Source: Cryptomeria japonica (lineage: Eukaryota > Streptophyta > Pinopsida > Cupressales > Cupressaceae). From it: DNA of 64,000 bases. Positions within the stretch are counted from its first letter, which is position 1. Each line of letters starts with the position of its first letter. The notes below the pieces were generated by a model that worked only from the letters and a program-made list of their open reading frames with translations, ran no database searches and was not told where the DNA came from. Both the position numbers and the translations under genes were made by a program. Location: positions 479,914,900-479,978,899 of the forward strand of contig NC_081406.1 in assembly GCF_030272615.1 (NCBI RefSeq), given 5' to 3'. Shown here piece by piece: positions 1 to 10,371 of the stretch.

Positions 1-421
1 AAATTTGCACAAAATCCAATTAAATTTGAAAAATAGGGTTTTATGACCCAACCTCTTAATTTTGAAATTTGAATTTTGGGAATAAGGAGGGAAATTGAAA
101 ATTTGAATTGTAGGAATGAAAACAAGTCTGAGAACAATCACAAATGTGAAAATTAAATGGAAATCCAATTTTTGCACAAGTTCAAGATGATTTTTGAAAA
201 TTAGGGTTTTAATAAGTAACCGCTTAATTTTGTAAATTTGATTTGCAAATTGAACAAGACAATGAGGAAATTGAATTTGACAAACAAAACAATTTTTCAG
301 ATCTAAGATAACCACAAGCAATTTTTACAAATCACAAGTTCAATTTTAATTTTAAAGACTAGGGTTTTTAATGATTTAACCACTAAGTTTGTAGAAATTT
401 GAAACTTGCAAATGAAAAATA
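1..421 (-). mobile_element. Leader of Gypsy element G1 (left part)
   Basis: Non-coding AT-rich sequence interpreted as the untranslated leader of minus-strand Gypsy element G1. Its PBS and 5' LTR lie at 7,028-8,244, on the far side of the nested E1 insertion. The link is direct: the 5 bp ending here (AAATA, 417-421) reappear at 6,995-6,999 where G1 resumes. The rest of G1 lies outside the window to the left. No coding frame is visible. Confidence 0.6.
1..421. repeat. Degenerate ~165-bp tandem units in G1 leader
   Basis: A motif built from AGGGTTTT, a short spacer, an AACC block and TTAATTTTG or similar recurs at about 36-77, 201-253 and 361-415, giving a period near 165 bp. The units also share AAGTTCAA-type sequence just before the motif. 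The copies are diverged, so this is an old internal tandem repeat of the retrotransposon leader. Confidence 0.5.
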
Positions 422-1201
422 TGTTAGGATTCCCAAAGATACTGAGAGGGGGGGGGGGGGGGGTGAATCAATATCTAACCGATATATAAATTTACTTGAC
501 TTAAAACATGAAAAACATATCAAAACTATGTACTGATAAACCAGAAATAATGCAGTAAACAAGAATAATAGTAACCACATGAGAAGCACACCATAACACA
601 GTATTTTAACAAGGAAACCCGGTGTGGGAAAAACCTCGATGGGATTTGTGACCCACAATATTTGCTTACTGGCCAATAAGGGAATATTACTCTTACAATA
701 GGGGCTTGCACATGCAGGAAGGCCAGGTGCCTAGAGCTCACTGCTCAATTACAAAAGAAGTCACACTGACTTACAAAATGGATTATACTAATCCAATGTC
801 TTGTATTGCTTCAAATCAACATCTGCTATGCCAGATTTAGTATCAGTTTAAGCTCTGCTACAACATAAATCCTTAACCAATATTTTGCATATTAGGTATG
901 CTTATCTCACATCCTATCTCACCTATTTCCTATTAAAAAATGATCTCATACATATATGAGTCATATTACAACTCCCCATGTCGGCTTACAATGATTTTAC
1001 AATTAATTACAAAATTTATTTTAAACAAAATTGAAGTCGGCCAAGGTGTCGGTATCCTTCCTTTCATTGTGGGTGTCCTGTGTGCCGGTGTAGAGTTTGT
1101 CTATCGGTGCCGATGCCGGTATCATATGATTGCAAGGTTGCCATCAATGACAAAACCTACAGTCACCTACAATTTCTCATTGGAGTGTGCATTTGCCAAC
1201 A
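422..1201 (-). repeat. E1 3' LTR
   Basis: 780-bp LTR, near-identical to 6,216-6,994. In element sense it runs from TGTTGGCAAATG to GGGAATCCTAACA. Close to its 3' end is a homopolymer C run (a G run on the plus strand, about 448-462) inside the context TGATTCAC(n)CTCTCAGT. The block around 615-660 matches the GGTTTTTCC...GGGTTTCC motif common in plant Copia LTRs. Confidence 0.9.
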
Positions 1202-1391
1202 ATATCCCCCTTTGGCATTGATGGCAATGCTCATGAGAAAAATCAAAAGTGTCCATATCCAAAAATAGTCTGCCAAAAAATTGTCTTTCCAAAATTGGCT
1301 CAAAACTGTATGCTCCCCCTGAGCAGATGAAGTCCCTTCCTTCCGACCATTTTTCTCATCCCACTACTCCCCCTTTGACATCAATGACAAA
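1202..1391 (-). promoter_or_regulatory. E1 polypurine tract and two further polypurine blocks
   Basis: On the element strand the 3' LTR is preceded by a purine run, AAAGGGGGATAT, the expected primer for plus-strand DNA synthesis. It lies in the context CATTGCCATCAATGCC. Two similar purine blocks lie farther in, near 1,312-1,326 (reverse of GCTCCCCCTGAGC) and 1,366-1,391 (reverse of CTCCCCCTTTGACATCAATG). The same three-part arrangement occurs in E3 and in the Copia element. Confidence 0.7.
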
Positions 1392-1450
1392 GGTTGTCAT
1401 TCACTGTCAGTGGAGTCCTATCAGGATTCTTGTAACCAATGGGTTACAAT

Positions 1451-4400
1451 CTAAAAGATATCAATAAAAACTAAGTTTATACCATTGCTGAAAGTTTTGC
1501 TATCTTTTATTGCCTCTTGTGTTCTCTGCACTGTACCAGTGAGTATGTGCATTTTCTCTTCTGGTGTCTTCAGTCTGGGAACCAAAGCTTCAGATATTTC
1601 TTTTCTTAAAGAAGTAAGGTATTCAAGTCTTGGACTAAGTCTACATTTCAAGTCCTTTGCCTTATCCTTTATTCCCTGATTGTCATTTTCTAACTTCTTG
1701 ATTTTCTCTTCCTGTTCTGCAATCTTCTTTTCTCACTCCAAAAAGAATCTGATGTTCCAATCAAATTGTCAGCAATATTATTTATCTTATCTTGTGCTTT
1801 GTTGATCTCCTTGTCAATATCCTCTGTTAGGACATTCATTTTGCAAGTATCCATGTATAGTTTCTTGAAGTCATACATTATTTCTCCAAGTTCTGGTAAA
1901 AGGGTGTCCATTTCTTCCTTGTTCTCCTTTACAATATCCTCAAATAATTTCTCTTTTTCTTTTATCAGTCTCTCCTTAAATGTATTCTCATTTATTTGAT
2001 CAATAGTTAGTAGGTTGTCGGTAATGAACTTAGACAATGTGTCTAGTTGACCTAAAGAATCTTTATTCTCAACACTACACTTTGGTGCTATCAATTTAAG
2101 AATTGGTATTGTATCATCAATAGCCTTATAGGCTTGTGCATTTCATTATGTGATCTTCTTTATTGAATCTAACAAGACCTCTGTTACATTAGTAGGTCTG
2201 AATTCTGTCATAGCTGTACCAGATGTTTGTCCAACAATATTTATAATAGCCATGCTACCGGTTGTGGTTATTACCTTACCTGATTCGACCTCTAGTAGGT
2301 CTATTTGTGTTTGCATTTCTACAAACAAAGGTTGTATGCTTTTTAGTTTGGGTCGGTGGCACTATGTCTATCTGAACCTGTGCTTCAACATGTACTAGTT
2401 TTGGTTTCTCTATCTGTGTCTCAGAGGGTTTCTCTAAGCTTTTAACTGTCGATTTCTTAGATGTAATCTCAGTTTGTACCTCTGAACTCTCTTTAGTTGG
2501 TTCTTCAGATGGTTTATCTGTTGTTTCTACCAGTTTCTCAGTAGTATCTTCTATCGGTTGCTCTGTCTATGCTAGTTTTTCTGTGTTCATCTCAACCTCT
2601 GCAGTCGGTGACTCGGTAGTCACATTTTTCTCCTTATCCTCGGTGGTTTCTCTGTCAACCACAACATTAACTTCCTGAGTGTCTACATTTACTGTATACA
2701 AAATTTCTGATTCAGGGTTTGTATCTTCTACCAAAGTCTCCATACTCTCAGTGTCCAGTTGATTTTCAGTAGTGTCTACTGGTGGAGTATCTAAAAGAGG
2801 TGGGGGCACATTGTCAGTTATTTTCAGGCTTGGTGGTCCACCTACCTTACCTTTCCCCTTATCTCTGTCCTTTTGATATACTTTGATAGTTTTTGGCCTA
2901 AGTAATTCTTCCTCTTTTTCTTTTTCCACAAAGAATATATCCCATCCATCTGTTGTTTCCTCAGATACTTCAGTTACTCTGCCAGCCATTAGTGCTACAT
3001 GTCGGTGAGCAGTAGAAAATACTGTTTGGTTAGTCTCACTGATTAATTTGTCTATTTCATCAAGTGAGTTAACTGGATGCACTGACAGTAATTTTTCAAT
3101 CTTAATCTTTTTATCTAGTTCAACAATGGCTAATCTTCTAGCTTCTAATCTCCTATACAAGTGATTTGGAATTTCATCAACAATTTGCATCAAAAAATTC
3201 TTGTATATATCTAAGTGTAGAATTACACTATTTTCTATGCTTTCCTTATCATCAGCTGATAGTGTATTGTACATTTTATTGATGTTCTTCAGCTTACCAT
3301 CCTTTGTAATTTCGCTAAGAAGTTTGTCTAGAGGAGCAATAGTCTGTTTCACCTTCTTCTTCTTAGGAGTCATTTTCTTCGTCGGAGGCCTTACTGCATG
3401 TTGCTTCTGTCTTGTCCTTTTTGGTGTAGGAGAAGGTACCGATGAGGGTTTTCTTTTCCTTTCAACCCTTTTAAATACAACAAGTATATCACTCTCAAAA
3501 GAAGTTCCAACAGGTGAAAAATGAGTTTCTGGCTGAGGTGCTTCCAACTCACTTTCACTTATACCAGTTTGTCTCAAAACATCTTCCTTGATTGCCTTTG
3601 CCCATCGGGTTCCTTTTCTTACAGTTGCTTCAACTTTCTTAAACCTTTTCCTAGATTGAATAGTACTTTCTATTGTTTCAGCACTACCAAACACTTTCTC
3701 TTTCGGTTCCTTTGGAGCTTCAAGGAGGGCTTTTGCATAATTTTCTATGATGTTGTCATCTATTTCATAGCCCATTTTAGTTACCCAAATAGTTCTAGGG
3801 ATAACTGCCTCCATCCAGATTTCATCTTTCTTGATCACAAAACAGATTTATTTTTGATACTTATCCACAATAGCTTGTGATAGTTGTTTTCCTACCGGTA
3901 TGTCAAAGCCAAAATATCTAGCACCAATACCGGGTACTTGTTTGGTTATGTACAACATCAAACAAACAAGTAAGTTTCCAAATCTGAATGTTCCTTTCTT
4001 ATCTCCTTTAATCTTTCCCAAATTGTCTATCAGCTCATCTTTAAACCATTCACATATATCTATTCTTGCATTATCATTGACCATATCATAGGCACTCTTG
4101 ATACATAGGCTAGAAAATGAGTTTAACCTATTTGCATGTGTAGCCTTATAACCTAAGATCATACTGATAAATCTGACATTTATATCCTTCACATTGTTTA
4201 CCCTTAGAGATCTTTTATCAAATGTTGCACCAGTTAGGTTTATCACTGTGTCATTTGAGACCTTCTTTGTTTTGTCTGGTCTGTTACCGGTGGAGGGTAA
4301 TCGTGTTACAACTTTTACTGCTTCTTTTGTGATTTTATGAATAGAGTCTAACCATAAAAATTCACCATGTACTCTACTTAACACAATCCTTATGATATCC

Positions 4401-4727
4401 TTGGGAAAAATTTGAGATACTAAGAATTTCAGTGAAACCTAGGGTTTCTACTATCTTATGTTCAGGTTTGACATTTCTGGATTCATCAAAAATCACAGTT
4501 TTAAACATGTTCTTAATCTCATCATCACCTAATTCATCAATATGACAATGTATATACATCCTAGAGTCTTCAACATATACTACTCCTTTAAGGATTTGAG
4601 AAAATGCACCTATGCTATCATCTTTCTTTGCAATTTCGGGAACTAGTTTGAAAATGGGTCTAGGGTGCTTAATAACCTCAACAACAGTAGGGTTTGCAAT
4701 AAATTCAGGAGTGGATGAAGATTCCAT
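1451..4727 (-). pseudogene. E1 ORF2, long unrecognised retrotransposon protein (broken)
   Basis: About 1,090 codons in element sense, starting at the ATG at 4,727 (MESSSTPEFIANPTVVEV). I do not recognise a catalytic domain. Part 1 (4,727-4,374) is followed by a frameshift. Part 2 (4,384-2,567) is one frame with a single stop near 3,846. After further breaks it ends in a lysine- and glutamate-rich coiled-coil-like tail (2,094-1,451). Conserved landmarks shared with E3 and E4 include FIANPTVVEV, the YVED block, SRVHGEF.WLD, LIDNLGKIKGDKKGTF and PVG.QL..I. The middle is very basic (KRTRQKQ, KKMTPKKKKVKQT); the C-terminal third is rich in T, E and V. The N-terminal half loosely resembles the uncharacterised plant-transposon-protein type domain found in other plant retroelements, but I cannot confirm this. 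Confidence 0.7.
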
Positions 4728-5121
4728 AGCTATAAATACCTCAATCTGCCTTAGGGTTGAATGCTTTGATGGATTGCTTCACTTCTTCACTTAGAATACC
4801 TTCGCTTGGGAATTTTCGCGCTCTCGAGGATTTGAATGCTTGGTGAATGAAAAAGGAGCCAAAACACTTGCTTTATAATGTTATTTTTTTCAAATACCAC
4901 ATTTAATGCTTGTCGGTTAAGTCACAACTTAAGTCATCTGTCGGTATAGAAGCAATTTCAACTTCTCACCATTAACCGAGGGAATAATAGCAAGTTTTTC
5001 ATTTTGTTGCTAAACCCCCAAAGGATTTTTCTTTAGTTAGATGAGAGTCTCCTACCAGTGGAGTGTTACTTTGTTCTACCGGTGGAGGAGTATTCCCATC
5101 AACATTCAGATCTGACTTTCT

Positions 5122-6153
5122 AATCCATTATTTTGAGAATTCTTGTTTTACCTCTTCAACCTTTTCTTTACCTTTCAAACTAGGACCTTTGTTATTTGCC
5201 AATGATGCCTTACTTCTATAAAATTTTGCAATATGTCCAATTTTGTTACAGGCATAACAAGTCAAATTGTTCTTCTGAATAGCTTTCCCATATCCTATGT
5301 CGGTATGTGTTCTGCATTGATTAGATAAGTGTCCAAATTTTCCACAAATATAACATCTTACATTCATTCTGCAATTCTATGAATTATGACCAACTTTGTT
5401 GCATTTAGAACATTGACTAGTGGGTGTATTAGTATTCTGAAAATTTCTAGATCTACACTGATTTGCTCTATGACCATACTTGTTACAGTTAAAGCATTTA
5501 CCATTAAATTTGTAAGCGGTAGGTTGTCTTACCGATTTGCTATGATCATGATTGTTTGCAGTACTAGAGCTTTCACCAACTTCAAAGCCAAGGCCATTTG
5601 TATCACCATTAGGTTTCTAATTCTTCAGCATGTCACCAAGTTCTTCTGAACTTTTCTCGAATTTCTCCTTGTGTTGATTTGTAGCAGTTAGTTCACTCTC
5701 CAAGATTCCTTTCTGTCTTATGAGTTCAGTTCTGTCATTTTGTGCATGCATAAGATCTGTCTTCAACATATCATTTTCATGACTGAGTCTTGTGTTTTCA
5801 TTTCCAACATCATTTAGTCTTCTAACCAGGTCTTCTTCATTCTTCTTTCTGTCTTCAATTTCTTTACAGAATCTCATAGTCATATCTTGCATCTCATTCT
5901 TTATTGTACTGATTTCTTGTCTTAGCTTGTTTATCAAGTCATTAAGAGTTTCCTTTTCATTTTCCTCATTCTGCATCTTTTTACAAAGTTCTCTCCTCTT
6001 GTTCCTTGCAATAGTAAAACTCTCTTGAAGTGCTTGAATAATATCCTGAGCAGCCTTTAGATCATCTTCAAGTTTGATATTCTTCACTTTTTCTACATCA
6101 TAGTCTGTAAGAGTTGTTTCCAATTATTTTCTCAATTTTTCCATCTCTACTGG
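5122..6153 (-). pseudogene. E1 ORF1, gag-like coiled coil with four zinc knuckles (broken)
   Basis: Element-sense frame from a likely ATG at about 6,153. The first two thirds (to about 5,617) are a charged heptad-type coiled coil. Four CCHC-type knuckles follow: CFNCNKYGHRANQC (about 5,500-5,455), CSKCNKVGH with a stop inside it near 5,380, CYICGKFGHLSNQC (about 5,355-5,315) and CYACNKIGHIAKFY, where the last Cys is Tyr. In-frame stops lie near 6,133, 5,614 and 5,380. Role by family analogy: RNA binding and particle assembly. The usual plant Copia gag domain ahead of the knuckles is not visible. A non-coding gap of about 400 bp separates it from ORF2. Confidence 0.75.
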
Positions 6154-6201
6154 TGACAAGATCTTCCTCAAGTTGTTAGGCTTCTAAAAATAGAGGACCA
6201 A

Positions 6202-6213
6202 GCTCTGATACCA
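6202..6213 (-). promoter_or_regulatory. E1 primer-binding site (initiator tRNA-Met)
   Basis: The minus strand reads TGGTATCAGAGC, the standard plant site complementary to the 3' end of initiator tRNA-Met. It lies two bases inside the 5' LTR, as expected for priming of minus-strand DNA. Confidence 0.9.
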
Positions 6214-6215
6214 AT

Positions 6216-6994
6216 TGTTAGGATTCCCAAAGATACTGAGAGTGGGGGGGGGGGTGTGAATCAGTATCTAACTAGTATATAAATTTACTTGACTTAAAAC
6301 ATGAAAAACATATTAAAACTGTGTACCGGTAAACCAAAAATAATGCAGTAAACAAGAATAACAGTAACCACATGAGAAGCACACCATAACATAGTATTTT
6401 AATGAGGAAACCCGGTGTGGGAAAAACCTCGGTGGGATTTGTGACCCACAATATTCGCTTACTGGCCAATAAGGGAATATTACTCTTACAATAGGGGTCT
6501 GCACATGCAGGAAGGCAAAGTGCCTAGAGCTCACTGCTCAATTACAAAAGAAGTCGCACTGACTTACAAAATGGATTATACTAATCCAATGTCTTGTACT
6601 ACTTCAGATCAACATCTGCTATGCTAGATTCAGTACCGGTTTAAGCTCTGCTACAACATAAATCCTTAACCAATATTTCGCATATTAGGTCTGCTTATCT
6701 CGCATCCTATCTCACCTATTTCCTATTACAAAATGATCTCATACATATATGAGTCATATTACAACTCACCATGTCGGCTTACAATGATTTTACAATTAAT
6801 TACAAAATTCATTTTAAATAAAATTGAAGTCGGCCAAGGTGTCGATATCCTTCCTTTCACTATCAGTGTCATGTGTGCCAGTGTAGAGTTTGTATGTCGG
6901 TGTCAGTGCCGGTATCATATGATTGCAAGGTTGCCATCAATGACAAAACCTTCAATCACCTACAATTTCTCATTGGAGTGTGCATTTGCCAACA
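6216..6994 (-). repeat. E1 5' LTR
   Basis: 779-bp partner of the LTR at 422-1,201. The poly-G run is shorter here and interrupted (about 6,241-6,256). The two copies differ at scattered sites, often A/G or C/T, so the insertion is not very recent. It ends at the target duplication 6,995-6,999. Confidence 0.9.
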
Positions 6995-8244
6995 AAATAT
7001 GCAATTTTGTTCAAAGGAAAGCATGCAAGACGTCGGGTTCACCAAAATGTAATGGCACCAAAATGTAATGGTGGGTGAAAAATGTGTGAATGAGAGATCA
7101 AGAGGAAAGCTACCCTTTCCCTCCAAGGAGAGATGAGAGTTTCACTAAGGATTTCCCCTCAAACACTTTTAACGCATTACATTGGAAGAGGGGGAGAAAA
7201 TTCACTAGATTCAACCTCCACAGAAGAATATAGAATTCTGAATGAACTGAGAATAATAAGTTAATCCCCTCTTCTACTTGGAATGGAAAGAAATTGATTG
7301 AATTATGTATTAATACTAAGTGAAAAGAGACAAAGAACTGATAATAACTCAAGATCAGAGTGTGGGATGAAGTTGTGCACCTGGATTTGGAAGTAATATG
7401 TTGAGATGAAGTTGCACTGCGAATTTGAGGAAAAGTTGTCCGAACTGTGGCGGGAATGTACACAGTCCTCCGAAAAATCTGCGAAATGAAAAGGGTTATT
7501 CTGCCTCTGCAAATGGAGTCCAAATCTGAAAGTATAGCTACACACCTACAACCTACACATAGAAAAGAGAGGAAAATGGGTTGGGATTGGGGGTTTGCCT
7601 TTAGGTCAAACCCCAGTTTTGGAATTAACCAAATGATGAAAGAGAGTACTTGCAAGTAAATCTAAATGAGAGACTGTAATAAATCACCTCAAGGGAGGTT
7701 GTAGATAGAATGTAGGTAGATTTGCTTGTGTGGAATTGACTGTTAGAATGAATCTCCTCTCCAATGGTTGAATCCTTGTCTTGAATGCAACACCTAGCCT
7801 TGAAGGGAGACTTGAGAATGCTCAGTGCTCGAAAGGAATGCTTGAATGCTCTTGAATGCTTGATCTCATATAAACGTTCCACTCATCCAACTTATGCAAA
7901 TTAGAGGACAAATGCAACTTTTATACTTGTCAATTAGGGTTAATGAAATTGATTTTTGTCACAGGCCGACATCGGGGAAGTTTTCTCGATCACTGCACAA
8001 GCTTCTATGTAAACTCAGGAAAGGTCCTATCCCAAAATAGGGCAGGGACAGGGGTTCCATGCTCCTATTCTACCCTTTTCTCTAGGGTAGAGTGCAGACA
8101 GGGTGGTGCAAAGGGTCAGAGAGAAGCAGTTTTCAAGGGTTGAGCAGTCTCTGATCTCCGATCAGGGTGGAGGATTCAATCTCGCGTGCGTGAGGACCCT
8201 AATGTGGTCAAAAATTTCTAGGGTCATAATTTTATGACACTACA
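6995..8244 (-). mobile_element. Gypsy G1: PBS region and 5' LTR
   Basis: The LTR occupies about 7,048-8,244. In element sense it starts TGTAGTGTCATAAAAT (from 8,244) and ends ...CATTACA. Internal to it, the minus strand carries TGGTGAACCCGACGT (about 7,030-7,044), a PBS-like site that recurs next to the LTRs of G3 and G4. The LTR matches the solo LTR at 34,803-36,027 and the fragment at 12,497-13,505. A TATA-like sequence lies at 7,867-7,874 on the minus strand. G1 landed in a Copia integrase sequence (8,250 onward). Open frames inside the LTR are fortuitous. Confidence 0.72.
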
Positions 8245-8249
8245 CTAAT

Positions 8250-8386
8250 TTATTTAACAATTTTAAGAAATGCAAATCTTTGGTTGAGAATGAGATAGGA
8301 AATAAGTTGAAGTGTCTCAAATCAGATAATGGATGTGAATATTGCAGCAAAGAGTTTGACTTCCTGACACCAAGATCAACTATATA
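8250..8386 (+). pseudogene. Copia integrase fragment
   Basis: About 45 plus-strand codons ending at TAA read as the integrase core of a Ty1/Copia element: an FKK..SLVEN segment, then LKSDNG, then EF. The aspartate of SDNG is the second residue of the DDE catalytic triad. Gly after DNG has become Cys. It is cut at its left side by the end of the G1 LTR, so G1 inserted into a Copia element. The rest of that Copia copy is not recognisable nearby. Confidence 0.6.
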
Positions 8387-8600
8387 AACTCTACTATCAT
8401 TCATATCTTATTTGATACCAAACTAGTGATTGTATTATTGTATCATTGTTCACCATCTTCATCACTAAGATAATATTGGTGGAGCACAACCCAGTTAAGG
8501 CCTTATTGCATCCTTCGTTGTTTTGTGAGGCCTATCAAGATACATCACATCCTCGTGAGTCTAACTCAAAATTATCTATATTTATGCATGTTTGTTGCTG
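8387..8600. other. Unassigned sequence
   Basis: AT-rich sequence between the Copia integrase scrap and the truncated edge of E2. I see no frame, repeat or boundary motif in it. Confidence 0.4.
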
Positions 8601-8604
8601 AAGT

Positions 8605-8880
8605 CGAGCAAATATTTTTAAATGTTCAAACCTAGCTCCAAAATGTGCTTGTATTGGGGTTTGTATGCCATGAAATCATATTCAATTAATTTATCTCATA
8701 AATCATTAAACTTCACATGACTTACCTTTGTCAAGGGTGCATGAATATATGACCTAACATCTTTAGTGTAAATAATGTTTGTTGGAACCATTGAAAAGGC
8801 TCCTTCCTTGTCACTCAACATAGCCACAAATGGATAAGGCTTAAATAATGGTCATGGCTTCAAAGACATATCAACAATAA
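8605..8880 (-). pseudogene. E2 ORF2 N-terminal remnant
   Basis: The minus-strand translation contains the block FSMVPTNIIYTKDVRSYIH, then KPQYKHILELG. These align with SRVPKGVVYVEDVRSYIQ and KPEYKHIEDPG in E3 ORF2, at the same spacing. One in-frame stop lies near each end. The remainder of the protein is absent. Confidence 0.6.
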
Positions 8881-9379
8881 TTGGAGTATCCATTATGCAC
8901 CACACGAACCAGAACAAAAAAAATTAGCGTTTGTACGAAAACCTTGAATTGCACTTTTCGCATTGGGAAGCTCTTTTGCACTCAATATCTCTCGAATTCA
9001 CAAGATCACAAGGGTCAAAACGAATTCAAAAATCCAATTTATTTTTTGCATCCGCCCACTTAGTCTTTTTCATCCTAAATGTATTTTACCATTATATTTC
9101 AAAAAGTTGAAAGTCTATTTTACCCACAATCATAAAAATCTTTGCAAACCACCGCAAACATCTGGAAAGCTTTGAAAATGACCATAATATTTGTCATGCT
9201 AAAAATAATTTAACATCTAAAATGCAAGGGGGTATATAAGATCTTCAATTAATAGTTCTCCCCCTCAAACAATGCATATTGTCTAGTTTTTCAAGGAAGT
9301 ATATGCACCCTCAGTAGGTATAGATCCATTCGCTACCTTTTCTTCCATATTATCACCAGATTTCTTCACAGATGTCATC

Positions 9380-10310
9380 TTCATATTATCCTTTTCTTCA
9401 TCGACATCAATCTTCTTTACCAAACCAAAAGTCTTCTCACTCTTTCCTCTATAGAACTTAGCAAAATGTCCTGATTTATTATAGTTATAACAAATCAGAA
9501 CTTGTTGCGGATCATTTTCACTCCTAACATTATACCTACACTCAATAGCCTTGTGCCCATATTTTTTGCATGCATGACAATATCCATTGAATGACTAAAC
9601 ATTTCTACCATAATTTGTATATCCATTCCACACTCATTTTCCTTACGTCAAAACTTATTTCAAGAGTAGCATTGACCATTAAATGAATACGATCTAATGT
9701 AACTTCCACATTCACTAGCTCTATGTCTAAACTTATTATATGAAAAACAGTTGCCCTAAAGGATGTTGAATACCTAGTTTGAGCAAGAGGAGGCTTATTG
9801 AAATTCCTCTTGTTCCAAACTAGAATGAATTTTTATATCCTCATTCGGTTTCATCAATTCATCCTTTACCTTTTCCTTTTCTTTATTCTCTTTTTTGGAA
9901 GTCTTAGAGCTTTCACTTTTCAAAACCAAGCCTGTCTTTATCTTTAGTTGCTTCAAATCACTTAGCATCACATCAAGCATCTCCCTGCCACCTTTAAGCT
10001 TCAAGCCCTTATCAATTTTTTATTTCGCTTCTTTTAACTCTTTCTTCAACATGTCCACTTCTTGAAGTTCGATACATTCTCTAGATTTGATATGTAGCTT
10101 TGTTTCAAGATCATCAGTGACCTTCTTCCCATCTTCAACTCGCTTTCTTAGATATCCAATGTATTCTTCTACTTTCTTGTTCTTTCATTTACTCTCATCC
10201 AAATCAACAAGAGAAGCTCTCAGTTCTCCTTCTTTTTATACTACAACATCAATGTCTCATTTATGTGGTTCCATAAGATCCAAATCCTTCTCAGATTCAA
10301 CATTGTGTTA
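9380..10310 (-). pseudogene. E2 ORF1 remnant, coiled coil and decayed zinc knuckles
   Basis: From about 10,300 down to 9,795 the minus strand encodes a lysine- and glutamate-rich coiled coil with scattered stops. Past that come decayed knuckles: CFSYNKFRHRASEC, CHACKKYGHKAIEC (about 9,580-9,540) and CYNYNKSGHFAKFY. Several have lost a Cys or Gly. Order and spacing fit the four-knuckle ORF1 of E1, E3 and E4. A purine block (reverse of CTCCCCCTCAAAC, about 9,258-9,270) lies downstream. Confidence 0.55.
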
Positions 10311-10358
10311 GAATCTCATATCTACCTCAGTTATTAGATTGTTTCTTTGGGAACCTTT

Positions 10359-10369
10359 CTTTGATACCA
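10359..10369 (-). promoter_or_regulatory. E2 primer-binding site (decayed)
   Basis: The minus strand reads TGGTATCAAAG, one change from the initiator tRNA-Met site TGGTATCAGAG. It lies two bases inside the LTR start at 10,372, matching the geometry in E1. Confidence 0.7.
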
Positions 10370-10371
10370 AT

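Larger units (their letters stand above)
422..6994 (-). mobile_element. E1, complete non-autonomous LTR retrotransposon
   Basis: A complete 6,573-bp element on the minus strand. It has two LTRs (422-1,201 and 6,216-6,994), TG...CA ends and a perfect 5-bp target duplication AAATA at 417-421 and 6,995-6,999. A PBS matching initiator tRNA-Met sits next to the 5' LTR and a polypurine tract next to the 3' LTR. The interior holds ORF1 (coiled coil plus zinc knuckles) and a long ORF2. I find no protease, integrase, reverse transcriptase or RNase H motif anywhere between the LTRs. It therefore looks non-autonomous, and it is now inactive because both frames carry stops or shifts. It is inserted in the G1 leader. 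LTR style and PBS are those of Copia elements; ORF2 is not a known Copia product. Confidence 0.88.

Noticed and set aside
383-741. Two overlapping minus-strand open frames, repeated at 6,272-6,534
   Set aside because: They lie within the E1 LTRs and recur only because the LTR is repeated; they run through the poly-G tract and have no protein-like conservation.
4374-4727. Plant mobile domain (transposase-derived aminotransferase-like) in ORF2
   Set aside because: The resemblance is only in general layout (repeated helix blocks, WLD/GKI motifs); I could not point to diagnostic residues, so ORF2 is left as unrecognised.
7110-7882. Open frames with recurring strings also found at 35,160-35,856 and 12,968-13,213
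   Set aside because: The similarity is at the DNA level among LTRs of the G1 family, and the frames are not in a consistent position or strand relative to the LTR.
8440-8560. Possible Gypsy PBS (ATTGGTGGAGCACAACCC)
   Set aside because: No LTR end next to it and no second copy of flanking sequence; chance resemblance is likely.
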